From NCBI RefSeq assembly GCF_001540865.1, contig NC_033639.1, positions 235,779 through 299,778 on the forward strand: DNA of 64,000 nt, written 5' to 3'. The position numbers were made by a program, and so were the translations under genes. A model generated the notes under the pieces. The model had not been told where the DNA came from. It worked only from the letters and a program-made list of their open reading frames with translations, and ran no database searches. Below are positions 35,301-47,300 of this stretch, in pieces. This DNA is from Ananas comosus (lineage: Eukaryota > Streptophyta > Magnoliopsida > Poales > Bromeliaceae). Numbering within the stretch: the first letter of the stretch is position 1; each line of letters begins with the position of its first letter.

Positions 35301-38041
35301 TCTACTTCGTGTTGATAGCATCTTTTCTATATTAATTTTGTCACGAATTAATCATCTTTATTGTGCTCTCCATTAAATAATTGTGAATTCGTGCTCTTCT
35401 ATTTATGTAGATCTTCTCTACATCTTCTGGGACTATATAAACATAAACGTCCTGCACGTACCTTCACTTTGTTCATCCTAGAGTTCCCTTCATGTAAATA
35501 AGAATGTACGTACATGTACATATATGTAGTCTGGTACCGTTTGGTTCGGGTATAAGCAAGAACTAGCTATTATAGGGATAGGTACAAGTATGGGGATAAG
35601 AAAAATAGCGTTTGGATGAAAATTGGGTTGTTCCCGAGGATAAGAAAAATATTAGAAAGTTTTATATAGAAAATCGAGGTGTTGGTGGGGATAACCGAGA
35701 ACTACTATTCTCGGGTAAAAAATTAGCGTTTGGGTATAAAGGGGGGGATAAGGGCCTATCCCTATCCCTATTCCCAAACCAAACGGTGCTTTAATTAGGA
35801 ACAAGAACAACAAAGCTTTCTCCTGCAGTACTGTACTTGGACATTCTCTGAAAAAGATGAATAGGTGGGTAGGTACTATTCTGCACTTGTATATGTTAAA
35901 AACCTAACTACCGAGGAAGAGTACTTATTGAGATCATTCCATACTAAGATAGAGCAAGGATTTCCAAGCCATCTGCGTTAGACACGGGGCAGAATGTTTC
36001 ACTGGTAATGAAGTATCGGTATGATACAAGTCTCTTCAGGATATGGTTTAAAATCATTTTTTTTCCACTGTTTTCAGCAAAAGGGTTCGATGTTTCTATC
36101 CAAATATGTACTCTACAATTCATACATTTGAATGATTTGAGTTGCTATCGAGTTGAAGTTGGCCTAGCCTGACATTAGGTAACTTGCGAATGCTTAAGGT
36201 CTCTGACTTGAATGCTACTGATTTAACGACTGTTTCGGGCAGTACAGCGAACTACTCAGCATCTTAATTTGGTTGAAATGAAGTGTTTTGATCCCATTAG
36301 GTCCAGCATGGTCCGGTCAAATTAGATATAACATTCCTAGTAGAAGATTCTTGATAACGTAGGAAACAGTGGAGATGAAGAAAGTGGCTCTTATGTCAGG
36401 TTCTCCGCCTTTGTTACGATAGTTATGAACATAATTACAATATCAGATGAGCCACAGAAGAATATACGGAAAATGTGAGGAAGTAACTACCTCATACGGA
36501 AGTTTGGTCTTGTAAGGGGTGTTGGGCATGATTTTGGCCCAAGAGTGCGTGATTCTAGCCAAGGTAAAGCACCGGGCTTATTTATTGATTCGAGTCAAGT
36601 GTTCTAGTCCTAGTATTTAGGCTTACAGAAAAAAAAAAAGAAAGCCCCAGTGCAAACTTTACAGAAAATGTTAGCTCAAGCACGCCTTAATGCGGCAAAC
36701 TCCTAAATGAATTGGCCCTTCAACAAGTTGGGTTTCTTGGCCTTCTGCCATTAGACCACTTGCGCCAATCCAGTCTTTTGGCCTTCCTGGCACGCTGAAT
36801 TATATCGTGCTCTTTTCTATCTCATACTGCTTCAACTCTCTGGTTTTTATGCTTTATTTTTGTTGGACTTTTCTTAGTTGATATTCTTTCTATTCCATAT
36901 TTGCGTATGCTAAATGTTGTCTGTACTTCCCGGCGCATTAAATGTTGTTTGTACTTACTAGCCAGATTATTATGAGGAATTTCAATTGTTACTTAATGAT
37001 GTTATCAGAACTGGTATGCCCTATCGAAGATTCTCGCAGAGAGTGCGGCGTTGGATTTTGGAGAGAAAAATGGGCTTGATGTTGTAACTGTTTGCCCATG
37101 TTGGATTATGGGGCCTATGCTGCAATCCACTGTAAATGCTAGCACTTCTATTTTCGTGAATCTTCTAAAAGGTATAGATGTTATAATGAGATTATCTCAG
37201 TTTAATTTCAGCTATGATGGCATAGTACAGGTTGCTAATTGGATCCACAATTTTATATATTGCAAGGAGCACTGAGTATTTGAATTCCCGTCACTTACGC
37301 AACTGTGCTTATCGCTTTGAAGTTACTACAATGTTTTCCAAAACATTTTTCGACCTCATGTCCTTCCTATCTTAGTCCCCCTCTCATCATCTTCTAACAT
37401 TTTCTTTTTCTTTTAATTTGTGTCGAAAAAATATGCACCATTAACTAGTTATAATAGTTACAATGGGATTATGGGTATTATTGTTACTGAAACTTTTTAT
37501 TGCCATCTATTTTAGCAGGCAATGACAATGATAGTTGTCGTGGAATTTGCCCCTCACTATACATTTAAGATTATGAACATATGCTGCATATTTGATTTCG
37601 TCGGTATCCTCCTCTAGGATCAAGTGAGACGATACAGAACAAAGCCCTCGACATTGTGGATGTTCGAGACGTCGCCAGTGCTCTGCTTCTGGCGTACGAG
37701 AAACCTGAGGCGTCGGGACGGTGCATATGCGTCTCGCACCATATAAAAACGCGTGATCTGATAGACATGCTAAAGAGGATGTATCCCGACTACAACTACC
37801 CAAAGAAGTAAACCCAGGCTTGATCATGATCATCATGTCACATATTTGCTTCCTGCTCCTACGAATTTTCGCTTCTTTTACTTTTCTTTATTGTATAAAT
37901 CGCAGCATTGTCGAAGTAGATAACGATGAAGAGACGTATAGTTCCGAGAAATTGCAGAAGCTGGGCTGGAAATTCAGGCCACAGGAGGAGACCCTCAGGG
38001 ACAGTTTTGAGTGCTATAAAGCTGCAGGTCTTCTGGAATAG
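32339..38041 (+). pseudogene. cinnamoyl-CoA reductase-like, copy 3 (start codon lost)
   Basis: Exon 1 keeps the coding part from [13 protein letters not shown] to the donor (32339-32435). Upstream, the GA-rich leader and ATG are gone. Reading back in frame there is no ATG before a TAA at 32291-32293; the first near-cognate codon is CTG at 32294. Exons 2-6 (34009-34181, 34868-35053, 37009-37171, 37618-37807, 37906-38041) are open with standard lengths and GT-AG sites, keep NWYALSK, and match copy 2 most closely. Translation from CTG or an upstream spliced leader cannot be excluded, but a 5'-truncated pseudogene is the simpler reading. Intron 3 holds a MITE (35534-35790) absent from copy 2. Confidence 0.78.
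35534..35790 (+). mobile_element. Tourist-like MITE in intron 3 of copy 3
   Basis: Ends GGTACCGTTTGGTTCGGG and CCAAACCAAACGGTGCT. Copy 2 intron 3 reads straight across ('tgtacagttaattagg', near 20403). A family member lies in opposite orientation at 40095-40402 with the same internal words ('caagtatggggataagaaaaata', 'gatgaaaattgggttg'). Confidence 0.7.
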
Positions 38042-38304
38042 GAGGATTAAAAGAGTTTCTTCTCTCAATGAGTCATATTCAAAAGTCTCTCTTTTATATT
38101 TCCCAAAAAATATGCAACAAACAATGAGTGTGACAAAATAATGGTTTCAATTTGTTGTAAAACTTGTTAAATACTCGGATTCTTGGTTGCTTTTAAGCTT
38201 TGTTACCATGTGTATTTGCAGCTGAGGTCAATTAAAAAGGGAACAAAATATTATACATGTTGGAATAATCTCTTGTGCTCCTAGCTTCATGCTGATCCAT
38301 ATTA

Positions 38305-38510
38305 GGCTTAGTTTGGTATTGAGATCAATCCAATGCTATTCGATAGAATGGAGTTGAGAAAAAGCATATAGTGATATGCTTCTGCGTTTTCCGATGGGAC
38401 CGTAGAAAATGTATCGTAACCGACTAACCGCAATATAAAACAAACAGTATTTTTTCATCCTCGTTTCTCACTGCACGTAACGCAATCTCCTCGCAATCCC
38501 AAACGAAACC
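38305..38510. mobile_element. Tourist-like MITE downstream of copy 3 (younger)
   Basis: 206 bp, ends GGCTTAGTTTGGTATTG and CCCAAACGAAACC, flanked by TTA on both sides (38302-38304 and 38511-38513). The matching place downstream of copy 2 ('ccatattagcatgtgac', near 24270) is empty. It is inverted relative to its relative at 38553. Confidence 0.75.
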
Positions 38511-38552
38511 TTAGTTTGTGACATTATTATCGCTAGTCAAGTCAAAGACTAA

Positions 38553-38765
38553 GGTTTCGCTTGAGATTGCGAGGAGATTGCGTTACATATGAAAAATATT
38601 CTGGTTGTTTCTGTACGTAATATTGCGTTCCGCATATCGCGATGAGTCGATTACGATATATTTCTGCGGTCGCATCGGAGAACGCAGAAGTATATCCCTA
38701 TATACTTTTATCCCAACTCTATTTTATCTAATAGCATCATGTAAGTCTCAATACCAAACTAAACC
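38553..38765. mobile_element. Tourist-like MITE downstream of copy 3 (shared with copy 2)
   Basis: 213 bp from GGTTTCGCTTGAGATTGCG to ACCAAACTAAACC, flanked by TAA (38550-38552, 38766-38768). Orthologous to 24314-24544. With the inverted neighbour at 38305-38510 it forms a long inverted repeat with a ~40-nt spacer. Confidence 0.72.
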
Positions 38766-39343
38766 TAAGATTTCAAACTGGGCTGAACTTTTCCATCTCT
38801 CCAATATTTTGGAGTTGTGGGGCTGAGATTAATCCACCTAATAATACCTTGTTAAATAAATTATTTAATTACGACTGCTCAATTAGGGGATTTAGATTGG
38901 TTTAATGAATTGTCAATGAGCAATATACGGCTTTTGTTGAGAAACCAAAAGTGGTGATATAACATATCTTAAATTATTAATCCAGTACACTGAATCTTGT
39001 TACCAAGAGCCGTTCGATTCTTTTAAAGTGATCAGTGGTTGTCAATTTTTTATGAAAAAGTCTTTTTTTCATCTTTCTAATTTTTTTTATCTGAAAATTA
39101 AAAATTATAGAAAGTGTGTTTTTCATTAAAAATAAAAAACACTTTTTGAAATATACTTTTTTGCAGAAGTGCCCATCTTTTTCACATGATCTTCTTTAGT
39201 ACGTTGTTCAAGCACAATGTATTTCACAACAAAACAAAAGAGTTTAATAATAGATATATTTATAATAGTCGCGTTAATTTTACATCCTGAATTTTGTATG
39301 TCTTTATATATAATAATATAAATATATATATATATATATATAG

Positions 39344-39376
<33 letters not shown>

Positions 39377-39598
39377 TAACTATGGCTTATCAAATTTTTC
39401 TGTTCATCACTAAACTCGAAAAGTTTTTGTAAATTCTTAAATCCAAAAGTGTAAAATTTATAATCTGATATAGGGTGTATCGACAGCATTTTGGTTTCTA
39501 ATTAAGCATTTTGGTCTCAAAATTATCAATCTTGAGACCTTTTGATCACTAGCCAAATGATATCAAAAAATTATAAAATTTAATTTTCAAATACTTTT
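38766..39598. other. gene-free spacer with TA microsatellite
   Basis: 38769-39130 matches 24548-24930 downstream of copy 2. A TA-repeat with short interruptions lies at 39309-39378. No gene is visible. Confidence 0.5.
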
Positions 39599-39758
39599 AA
39601 TAGTGTAGGTTAAGTCTAACGGAGCCGATCGTCGATTTAGAAGCCGCATCATTGAAAACAACTTGGTAGCACACAGGCCTCCGTGCTACCCAGTTGTTTT
39701 CAATGATGCGGCTTCCAAATGGACGATCGATTCCGTTAAACTTGATCTATACTATTTA
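39599..39758. repeat. long hairpin, ~75-nt arms
   Basis: The left arm (from AATAGTGTAGGTTAAG through 'gaagccgcatcattgaaaac' to 'ggtagcac') is followed by a ~10-nt spacer and its near-exact reverse complement. The central 40 nt of the arms pair almost perfectly. Words are shared with the MITE at 60216-60749, so this is a foldback derivative of that family. Confidence 0.75.
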
Positions 39759-40094
39759 TATTCGAGTTATATCGAACTGAACACGAAAGAGCTGATTTTA
39801 GCTCGTGCTCGACTCATTAAGATTCCGAGCTGAAAAATTCAGGTAGTATTCGGCTGTATATTATATAAATTCAAGTTATATTAAGCTAAACACAATTATA
39901 CACATTCAAGTTCAACTAAAACGAGCACGATTTGTTATATAACGTGATCGTGTTGTTAAGATTTCGTAGTAAAAAGTTCAACTAAAATGAACGATCGGTC
40001 TCAAGCTTTTTTTCAAATCGAGTACAAGCTGCTTGGCAAAAACTATGTCAAATATAAAAATATTTAAATACTATTTTCTATCGACTTAAACTTC

Positions 40095-40402
40095 AGTGTT
40101 TGGTTAGGGGATAGGGATAGGGATAAACCCTTATCCCTTTTATATCCAAACATTAATTTTTTACCCGAGAAGAGTAGTTCTCGATTACCTATAATAACCG
40201 GTTATAACTATCCCCCACCAACATCTCTATTTTTTATATAAAACTATCTAATATTTTTCTTATTCCATATTATCTATCCAAATGCTATTTTTCTTATCAA
40301 CGGAAACAACCCAATTTTCATCCAAACGTTATTTTTCTTATCCCCATACTTGTACCTATCCTGTAATAATTAGTTCTTGCTTATATCCGAACCAAACGGT
40401 AA
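40095..40402 (-). mobile_element. Tourist-like MITE, inverted relative of 35534-35790
   Basis: Left end AGTGTTTGGTTAGGGG, right end CCGAACCAAACGGT. Read on the minus strand it follows the 35534-35790 element closely, with an extra internal segment of about 50 bp. Confidence 0.65.
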
Positions 40403-40719
40403 TATAAATATTATTTCACAAAACACATGAGTTCTAGCGCAGCCATATATAATAGGCAGCCTGCTCAATGCCAAGTCTAGCCTCATTAAGAAATTTTTTT
40501 TTCCAATCTAGCCTGCTTTTCAAAAAATCCCTAATTTAGCCTCTTTTTGGTAGATTAAAAAACAAAAGATGACTTAATAGTATTTATATGCAAATTAGGA
40601 GAGAGAAAAATTTTTCACTCTCCTCCCAACCTACTAATATTTAAAAATAATTAATTTTTATTATAATAATAATTAAAAAATTAATATTTAATAATAATAA
40701 ATGTTATTATTACTAAATG

Positions 40720-40870
40720 TTTTTTTGAGAGAGAAAGATAGCAGCATACTACTCGCTTCATTTATTTCGTTTAAAAATAATCTTAGCTAGAAATGTGAAT
40801 CAACTATAATTCAAACTTAGAATCTCAAGTACCAACCATCGATTCCTTTGTCACTTACACTAGGAACAAT
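40720..40870 (-). repeat. SINE-like repeat
   Basis: T-run, 'gagagagaaagatagca', 'aaaaataatcttagctagaaatgtgaatcaact' and 'taccaaccatcgattcctttg', in the order of the copy at 42111. The orientation (A-tail on the minus strand) is the same as in all other copies here. Confidence 0.5.
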
Positions 40871-40892
40871 TAATTACTAAATAATAATTATT

Positions 40893-41861
40893 AGGGTTAT
40901 TTGCATACAGGTCCCTGTAAACATAGTGAATTGCGGAAATATCCCTGCAAAACGGAAACTCCATAAGTTGTCCCTGCAAAAGTCCTAAGTTATGCAGATA
41001 TGTCCCTGCCGTCCAGATCTGTTAGAAATTTTTCGTTAATCACGGTTAAAATACTTAACCGTGGTTAATTATAGTGTAAATTGACGTATTTACCCTTCTT
41101 CCTCTTCCTCCTCTTCCTCTTCCTTCTTCTTCGTCGCCGGCGAGGAGATGCTGCGGCGGCGGCGACGGCGGCGGCGGCGACGGCGGCGGCGGCGGCGACG
41201 ACGAACCCTCTTACTTTTCCTCTTCCCTCTTCCTCTTTTCCCTTCTTTTTCCTTCTTCTTTCTTCCTCTTCCTCTTCCATCTTCTTCGTCACCGGCGAGG
41301 GAGAAGAGTCTCGTCGGGGTCGGCCTCCGAAAGGCGGGCGAGAAGCTCGAGGGCGTTGTTGTCAACAAGGGCGGCGACGAGGGCGTGCGCGGGGTCGTCG
41401 TGGTCGCCGAGGACGTCGGTGTCGGTGAGGTCGGTGAGGAGGGAGACGACGTCGACGGCGATGTCGGCGATGTCGTGGCCGAGGAGGCCAACGAGGGAGA
41501 GGACGGCGTTGAGGGCGACGAGCTCCGGGTAGAGAGCTCCGGTGCCCCGGCGTTCTTCCCTCTTCTTCGTCGCCGGCGAACCCGACCCCGCGCCGCCGCC
41601 GCCGTCGTCCGCTTCGATGATCCGAAGAGGAAGAGAAAGAGAAGGGAAGAGGAAAACTTTTGGAGGGATATATTTGTGAGGGTAAAATGGTCATTTCACG
41701 AATCCACTGTTAAAAAATAAACAGATCACTAACGGATGTTAACCGGAGGGACATATCTGCATAACTTAAGACTTTTGCAGGGACAACTTATGGAGTTTCC
41801 GTTTTGCAGGGATATTTCCGTAATTGGCTATGTTTGCAGGGAGCTGTATGCATTTGACCCT
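40893..41861. mobile_element. Pack-MULE-like element with ~135-bp terminal inverted repeats
   Basis: Left arm starts AGGGTTATTTGCATACAGG (40893 to about 41030). The right arm (about 41729-41861) is its reverse complement, including the shared 'cctgcaaaacggaaactcca' and 'taagttgtccctgcaaaagtc'. AATTATT flanks both sides (40886-40892 and 41862-41868), consistent with but shorter than the 9-11 bp usual for MULEs. The interior is GC-rich and contains a captured fragment of a host gene on the minus strand. No transposase was seen. Confidence 0.8.
41301..41543 (-). pseudogene. captured fragment of beta-catenin-like protein 1 (CTNNBL1)
   Basis: On the minus strand from 41543 down, one frame stays open for 81 codons and reads TGALYPELVALNAVLSLVGL, then LGHDIADIAVDVVSLLTDLT, then a DDPAHALVAALVDNNALELL stretch and ARLSEADPDE. 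This is the armadillo-like segment of beta-catenin-like protein 1, a conserved nuclear spliceosome-associated protein. A few residues between ELL and RLSEADPDE appear deleted, and the frame stops shortly after DETLL. It covers only a small part of the gene and lies between the long inverted repeats of a MULE-like element, so it is a transposon-captured fragment. Recognition is from memory of the family and needs a search. Confidence 0.72.
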
Positions 41862-42110
41862 AATTATTATAATTATTATTTTTATTATTAGTATCTAATT
41901 TGACTATACAAGCTAATATGATCAAATTTGACATGTATAGTCAATTAAATACTAATAATAATAAATTAATAATAATAATAATAATAATAAAATTATCAAT
42001 AAGTACTAATAATATTGTTATACGTTATTATTAAATATTAAAATTTAATTATTGTTTTTTTTAAATATTGTTATATGTTATTATTAAATATTAAAATTTA
42101 ATTATTATTA

Positions 42111-42260
42111 TTTTTTTTGAGAGATAGATAGCACGCTACCTGTTTTGCTTATTTCATTTAGAAATAAACTTAACCAGAAATGTGAATCAACTAGGATTCG
42201 AAATTGGGTCTCGAGTACCAACCATCAAATCATTTGCCACTTACTCTAGGGACGGTCAGT
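42111..42260 (-). repeat. SINE-like repeat, most complete copy
   Basis: On the minus strand: start near GTCCCTAGAGTAAG, box-A-like TGGCAAATGAT, box-B-like TTCGAATCC about 35 nt later, 'aggtagcgtgctatctatctctc' and an A-tail. About 150 bp. Flanking 'aattatt' on both sides may be a target duplication in AT-rich DNA. Confidence 0.55.
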
Positions 42261-42443
42261 AATTATTGTTATTATTATAAAAATTAATTATTTTTAAATA
42301 TCAGTATGTTGAGACTTGAGAGGAAAGAGAGAGAACATTTCCCTCTCCTCTGCTATTTTCTAACCCATCAAAAGAAAGGCTAGAGTAGAAATTTTTTTTT
42401 GAAAAAAAAAAATGCTAAGATTGAATTTTTTTTTTTTTTGTTT

Positions 42444-42795
42444 GGGAAAACTTCAAAAACCCCCTCTGTGGTTTCGTAGTTTCTAACTTTGCCACCATGT
42501 GGTTTAAAATGTATCAATACGCCCCCTGTGGTTTCTTTTTTCTTTTTTTCATATCAATTTTATTTTTTTTTTTCTTAAATCAATGATAAAGTTAAAATTA
42601 AAGGGTACTAAAGTGAATATTTGATAAATCTAGATGAATATCTAAAGTTTTTTATATATAATTAATAAAATATTAACGAAAAAGCTACCGAAAAGATAAA
42701 ATTAAAACCACAGAAAGGCAATTTGATATATTTTAAATCACAGGGGATGAAGTGAGAAACTATGAAACCACATGGTTTTTTTTGAAGTTTTCCCC
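42444..42795. mobile_element. MITE (AAAACTTCAAAAACCCCC family) upstream of copy 4
   Basis: GGGAAAACTTCAAAAACCCC at the left and TTTGAAGTTTTCCCC at the right, with the 'gtatcaatacgccccctg' and 'aaatattaacgaaaaagct' blocks inside. It lies about 265 bp upstream of the copy 4 start codon. Confidence 0.65.
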
Positions 42796-42919
42796 TTTTT
42801 TTTTCAACAATGCCAGATATGGCATTAGTTCCTCTTCCACACTCCACTAGAGACAGTGAGACAGAGTTCTCAGAAACCACCAAAGCGAACGACGAATCCC
42901 TCCATTGCTATGATATGAT

Positions 42920-42920
<1 letters not shown>

Positions 42921-42976
<56 letters not shown>

Positions 42977-42988
42977 TGTGTGTGTGTG

Positions 42989-43020
<32 letters not shown>
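42921..43020 (+). promoter_or_regulatory. (TA)n(GA)n(TG)n(GA)n leader of copy 4
   Basis: Successive TA, GA, TG and GA runs end about 38 bp before the ATG of gene copy 4. The equivalent runs in copies 1, 2 and 5 make this a shared leader feature. The TA run may supply the core promoter; that is inference. Confidence 0.5.
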
Positions 43021-43024
<4 letters not shown>

Positions 43025-43058
43025 AAGAGAAGGCGAAGAAGAGAGGGAGAAGGAGACC

Positions 43059-44304
43059 ATGGCGGCGGCGGCGGCGATTGGGGAGGGGAAGGGGAAGGAG
43101 AGGGTGTGCGTGACGGGGGCGGGAGGGTTCGCGGCGTCGTGGGTGGTGAAGTTGCTCCTCAACAATGGCTACATCGTCCATGGAACTGTGAGAGACCCAA
43201 GTGAGGGTTTTTTTTAACTCTTTTCTTTTTTTAGTTTCATAAGAAATTCGATCTAACTTCATCTGGGGCTTGATTGATTGATTGATTGATTGATGGATTG
43301 ACCTTGGTTAAATTGTGCGATGCGTTAAGACTAATCTAAGGATACGACATTATTTTTTTTTTGACTCTGTTTGAACGTCAGGATAAGCCGTGCGTATAAG
43401 AATTTCCATTTATTGCGTGATTAGAAGCAAAAAGTTGAATTCGTAATTTATTTTATTTAAAAAATGACTTCAAGTTCGGATATAATACTTTCTTTCTAAA
43501 TGAATTTTTAATCACACTTCGCGTCTATCAAATATCTTGTGTAAATAAAAGAGATATATTGGTTGAGATACAAGGGCGTCCAAACTGGGCCCTGAAAAAT
43601 ATGGTATTAGGGCCAGTTCTAGACTTCCTCATTCTCTAATAGCTTAAGCTTTTGAAGAACAATAGCTGTTTAGTCCAGAATGCTATCAATAATCAGCGAT
43701 GCATTTTGTCTGTGCATATTTTGTTTCATGTGTGTATTTTGATTTTCAATTTATGTATCAATTCTGCTGAATATATATTTGTACTCCAGCTGGTATACTC
43801 TTATAAGTACGATCGCCTTCGTACTCATAAGTCGTTTTTTATGATGGAACTTTCGAATCAACGATTCATATCGTTAAATATGATTTAGAGCATTTGAAAT
43901 TTCTAGAAATCAAATTTTATAATTTTTCGATGTTCATTTACCTTATGATCAAAAGATCTCAAAATTGATAATTTTTACGGCCGGTATGGGATACTTGCTA
44001 GTTCAACGATGCAAAAGAATCGAAAATGATTGAAATTTTGATCGAAAATTCTATTCATTATCTAGATAAAGGTCAATAACTCCGATCTTAAATTGAAGGA
44101 TCGATCATCCATTTTTAGGAGGTAATTTAATTTTGACCGTTCATTTATACCTGCTTAATGTACTTTATTATGATTTTGAAAAATTATAAAATTCATTTTC
44201 TTGAAGTTTAAAATTAATCTAAATTATATTTAATAGTGTGGATCGTCGATTTGGAAATTCCATCATTAAAAATAACTTACAAAGACAAAGAGCTAGCCTA
44301 ACTC

Positions 44305-44380
<76 letters not shown>

Positions 44381-47300
44381 AGCTAACTGTTGTTTGCATC
44401 TTATCCTGCCTGATGCTCTTCCATACTTACCCTTAGTTACTGCACAAATTGTTCTAGGTGATGAATCAAAGAATGCCCATTTGAAGAAATTGGAGAATGC
44501 TTTAGAAAACCTGCAACTCTTTAAGGCAGACTTACTAGATTATAACAGTGTAGCATCTGCTATTGCGGGCTGCGAAGGTGTCTTCCACGTTGCTAGCCCT
44601 GTTCCTGCATCCAAAGTTCCCAATCCGGAGGTACGATTTGTTGCTTCGTTGCTTCGTTGCTTTCACATGCCAAATTAGTATTGCATCGGCATATTTATCG
44701 CCTGTACTTGTATATGTTAGGCTCTGCCCTACGAGTTGAAGGTCTTTGTAAAAGGAAAAGGTGACAATGAAATGCTCGAACACGGGTTTTTTAAACCGAT
44801 TATTTATTGTCCTACCAACTTGTCTTACCTCCTCCTTCCTTTGGTGCCTAGTCTATAGGTCCAATCTCATCTGCTAGCGCTTATTAGTTGCTTGGTCTGG
44901 ACGCATTCATCGATTTGATCTTTTACTACTGCTATAGTGTGATTGCGTGCTAAGAGTCTACTGTAAGGCTATGGAGTGAGGTGCTTTGATAGTGTAGATT
45001 GATCAATAGCTTGTTTTGGCCGAAAAATCAATTTGATAGGAAACAACTCATTGTTGTCATAGAATGCACCCCCGTGCATAAAGGTACCGAAGGCTCACAG
45101 AATGGACAAGTAAGGTAAGAAACGGGATACTACCAATTGAATTTTAATATGGGGATTTCAACCATAAGATATGTGTATGGGTGTTGAACTCACATGTCAA
45201 ATAATTTATGGGGCTTATATATGGCTCCGACATCTTGTTACCTGAAAGATCGATTGTATAGGATGCGTCCTTGGAATTGTCTTAAGAGCTAGCATGATGT
45301 ACTTTGTGTTTTTTAATCCATTATTTTATTTGTTTATCTAATATTCACCTCTCATTGGAAGGGACTTGATGTTCTAATCTAGTGTAGTTAGATCACGTGC
45401 TTTTAACTTTGCATTTCCGTATTGCAGGAAGAAATGCTGAAGCCTGCTGTGGATGGCACTCTAAATGTGTTGAAAGCGTGTGCTGAGGCAAAAGTTAGGC
45501 GAGTTGTTGTGGTATCATCATGTGCGGCTGTTCGAGCGAACCCAAATTGGCCAAAGGGTAAGATCATGGATGAGAATTGTTGGTCAGACAAGGACTACTG
45601 CACAGATACTGAGGTATCTGGCAAGACTTTCTAGTCTACTAGTTTTTACCGTGCTAAATTTATTTTAAAGACAGTTGTTGAAATTATTTAGTATTTTCTT
45701 ATTATTATGTTCTACACACTGCATGCTTGAAGTCTGTCTGTTTTTTATACATGAGAATGTTTAAGTATTCCTTGTTTTGCTGCACTTAGTTACATGCCTT
45801 CAGTTATGTAATTGAACTGTCATGTTGTAATAATAAGCGAGAACCGATCCTCCTCTGTTGCAAGGTTATCCACTTCGTATTGATTGCATCTTTTATATAT
45901 TAATTTTATCAGGAATTAATCATCTTTATTGTGCTCTCCATTAAATAATATGCTGAATTTATGCTTTTCTATATATGTAGAGCTTCTCTGAAAAAGATCA
46001 ATATAGGTGGTAGGTGCTATTCTGCACTTGTATATGTAAAAAACCAATATGATAAGATAGAGCAAGGATTTCCGAGCCATCTGATTAGACACAGGGCCGA
46101 ATGTTTCTCTGGTAATGAAAATATCGGCATGATACAAGTCTCTTCAGGATATGGGTTGAAAATCATTTTTTTCCACTTTTTCAGCTAAAACAGTTCAATG
46201 TTTCTTTCCAAACGTGTATTCTACAATTCATACATTTGAACGATTTGATTTGATATATTGATGATTGATTTACAAAAATGCCAACTCCCACAATTTGTGA
46301 TCCTTGATTCAATGACTCCAATTTCTTTATAGATTAGAGTAACTAGCAGTATTTTTCAGGTTTATTCATTGCAAACATCACAAAAATTCATTTGCATGAA
46401 AAAAAAAAAAATTCACTCTCCTCGATAGGTTGGGTGCTCTTAGGGGTGTTAAGATGTTGTGTTCAGTCTACATCTAGTCGCCTGCTTGACTTGCAGTTGG
46501 CCTAGCCTGACATCAGCTAACTTGAGAATGCTTAAGGTTTCTGGCTTGAATGCTACTGATTTAACAACTGTTTTGGGCAGTACAGCGAACTACCCAACAT
46601 CTTAATTTGGTTGAAATGAAGTGTTTTGATCCCAGTAGGTCCAGCATGGTCAGGTCAAATTAGATATAACATTCCTAGTAGAAGATTCTTGATAACATAG
46701 GAAACAGTGGAGATGAAGAAAGTGGCTCTTATGTCAGGATCATCGCCTTTGTTACAATAGTGATGAACATAATTACAATACAAAGATGAGGGACAGAATA
46801 GTATATGGAAAAAGTGAGGAAGTAACAACTTCATAAGGAAGTCTGGTCTTATAGGGGGTGTTGGGCATGATTTTGGACCAAGAGTGCATGATTCTACCCA
46901 AGGTAAAGCACCAGGCTTATTTAATGATTCGAGTCAAGTGTTCTAGTCCTAGTATTTAGGCTTACAGAAAAAAAAAAAGAAAGCCCCAGTGCAAACTTTA
47001 CAGAAAATGTTAGCTCAAGCACGCCTTAATGCGGCAAACTCCTAAATGAAATGGCCCTTCAACAAGTTGGGTTTCTTGGCCTTCTGCCTTTAGACTAGTG
47101 CCAGTCCAGTCTTTTGGCCTTCCTGGCACGTTGAATTATATCGTGCTCTTTTTTGTTTCATACTGCTTCCACTCTCCAGTTTTATGCTTTATTTTTGTCG
47201 GCCTTCTCTTAGTTGATATTCTTTCTATTCCATATTTCCATATACTAAATATTGTTTGTACTTACTAGCCCATTAAATATTTTCTGTATTACCTGGCCAG

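Noticed and set aside
41065..41720. Arg-, Ala- and Ser-rich open frames in the Pack-MULE interior
   Set aside because: They come from GCG/TCT repeats in several frames. Only the minus-strand frame with the CTNNBL1-like segment resembles a real protein.
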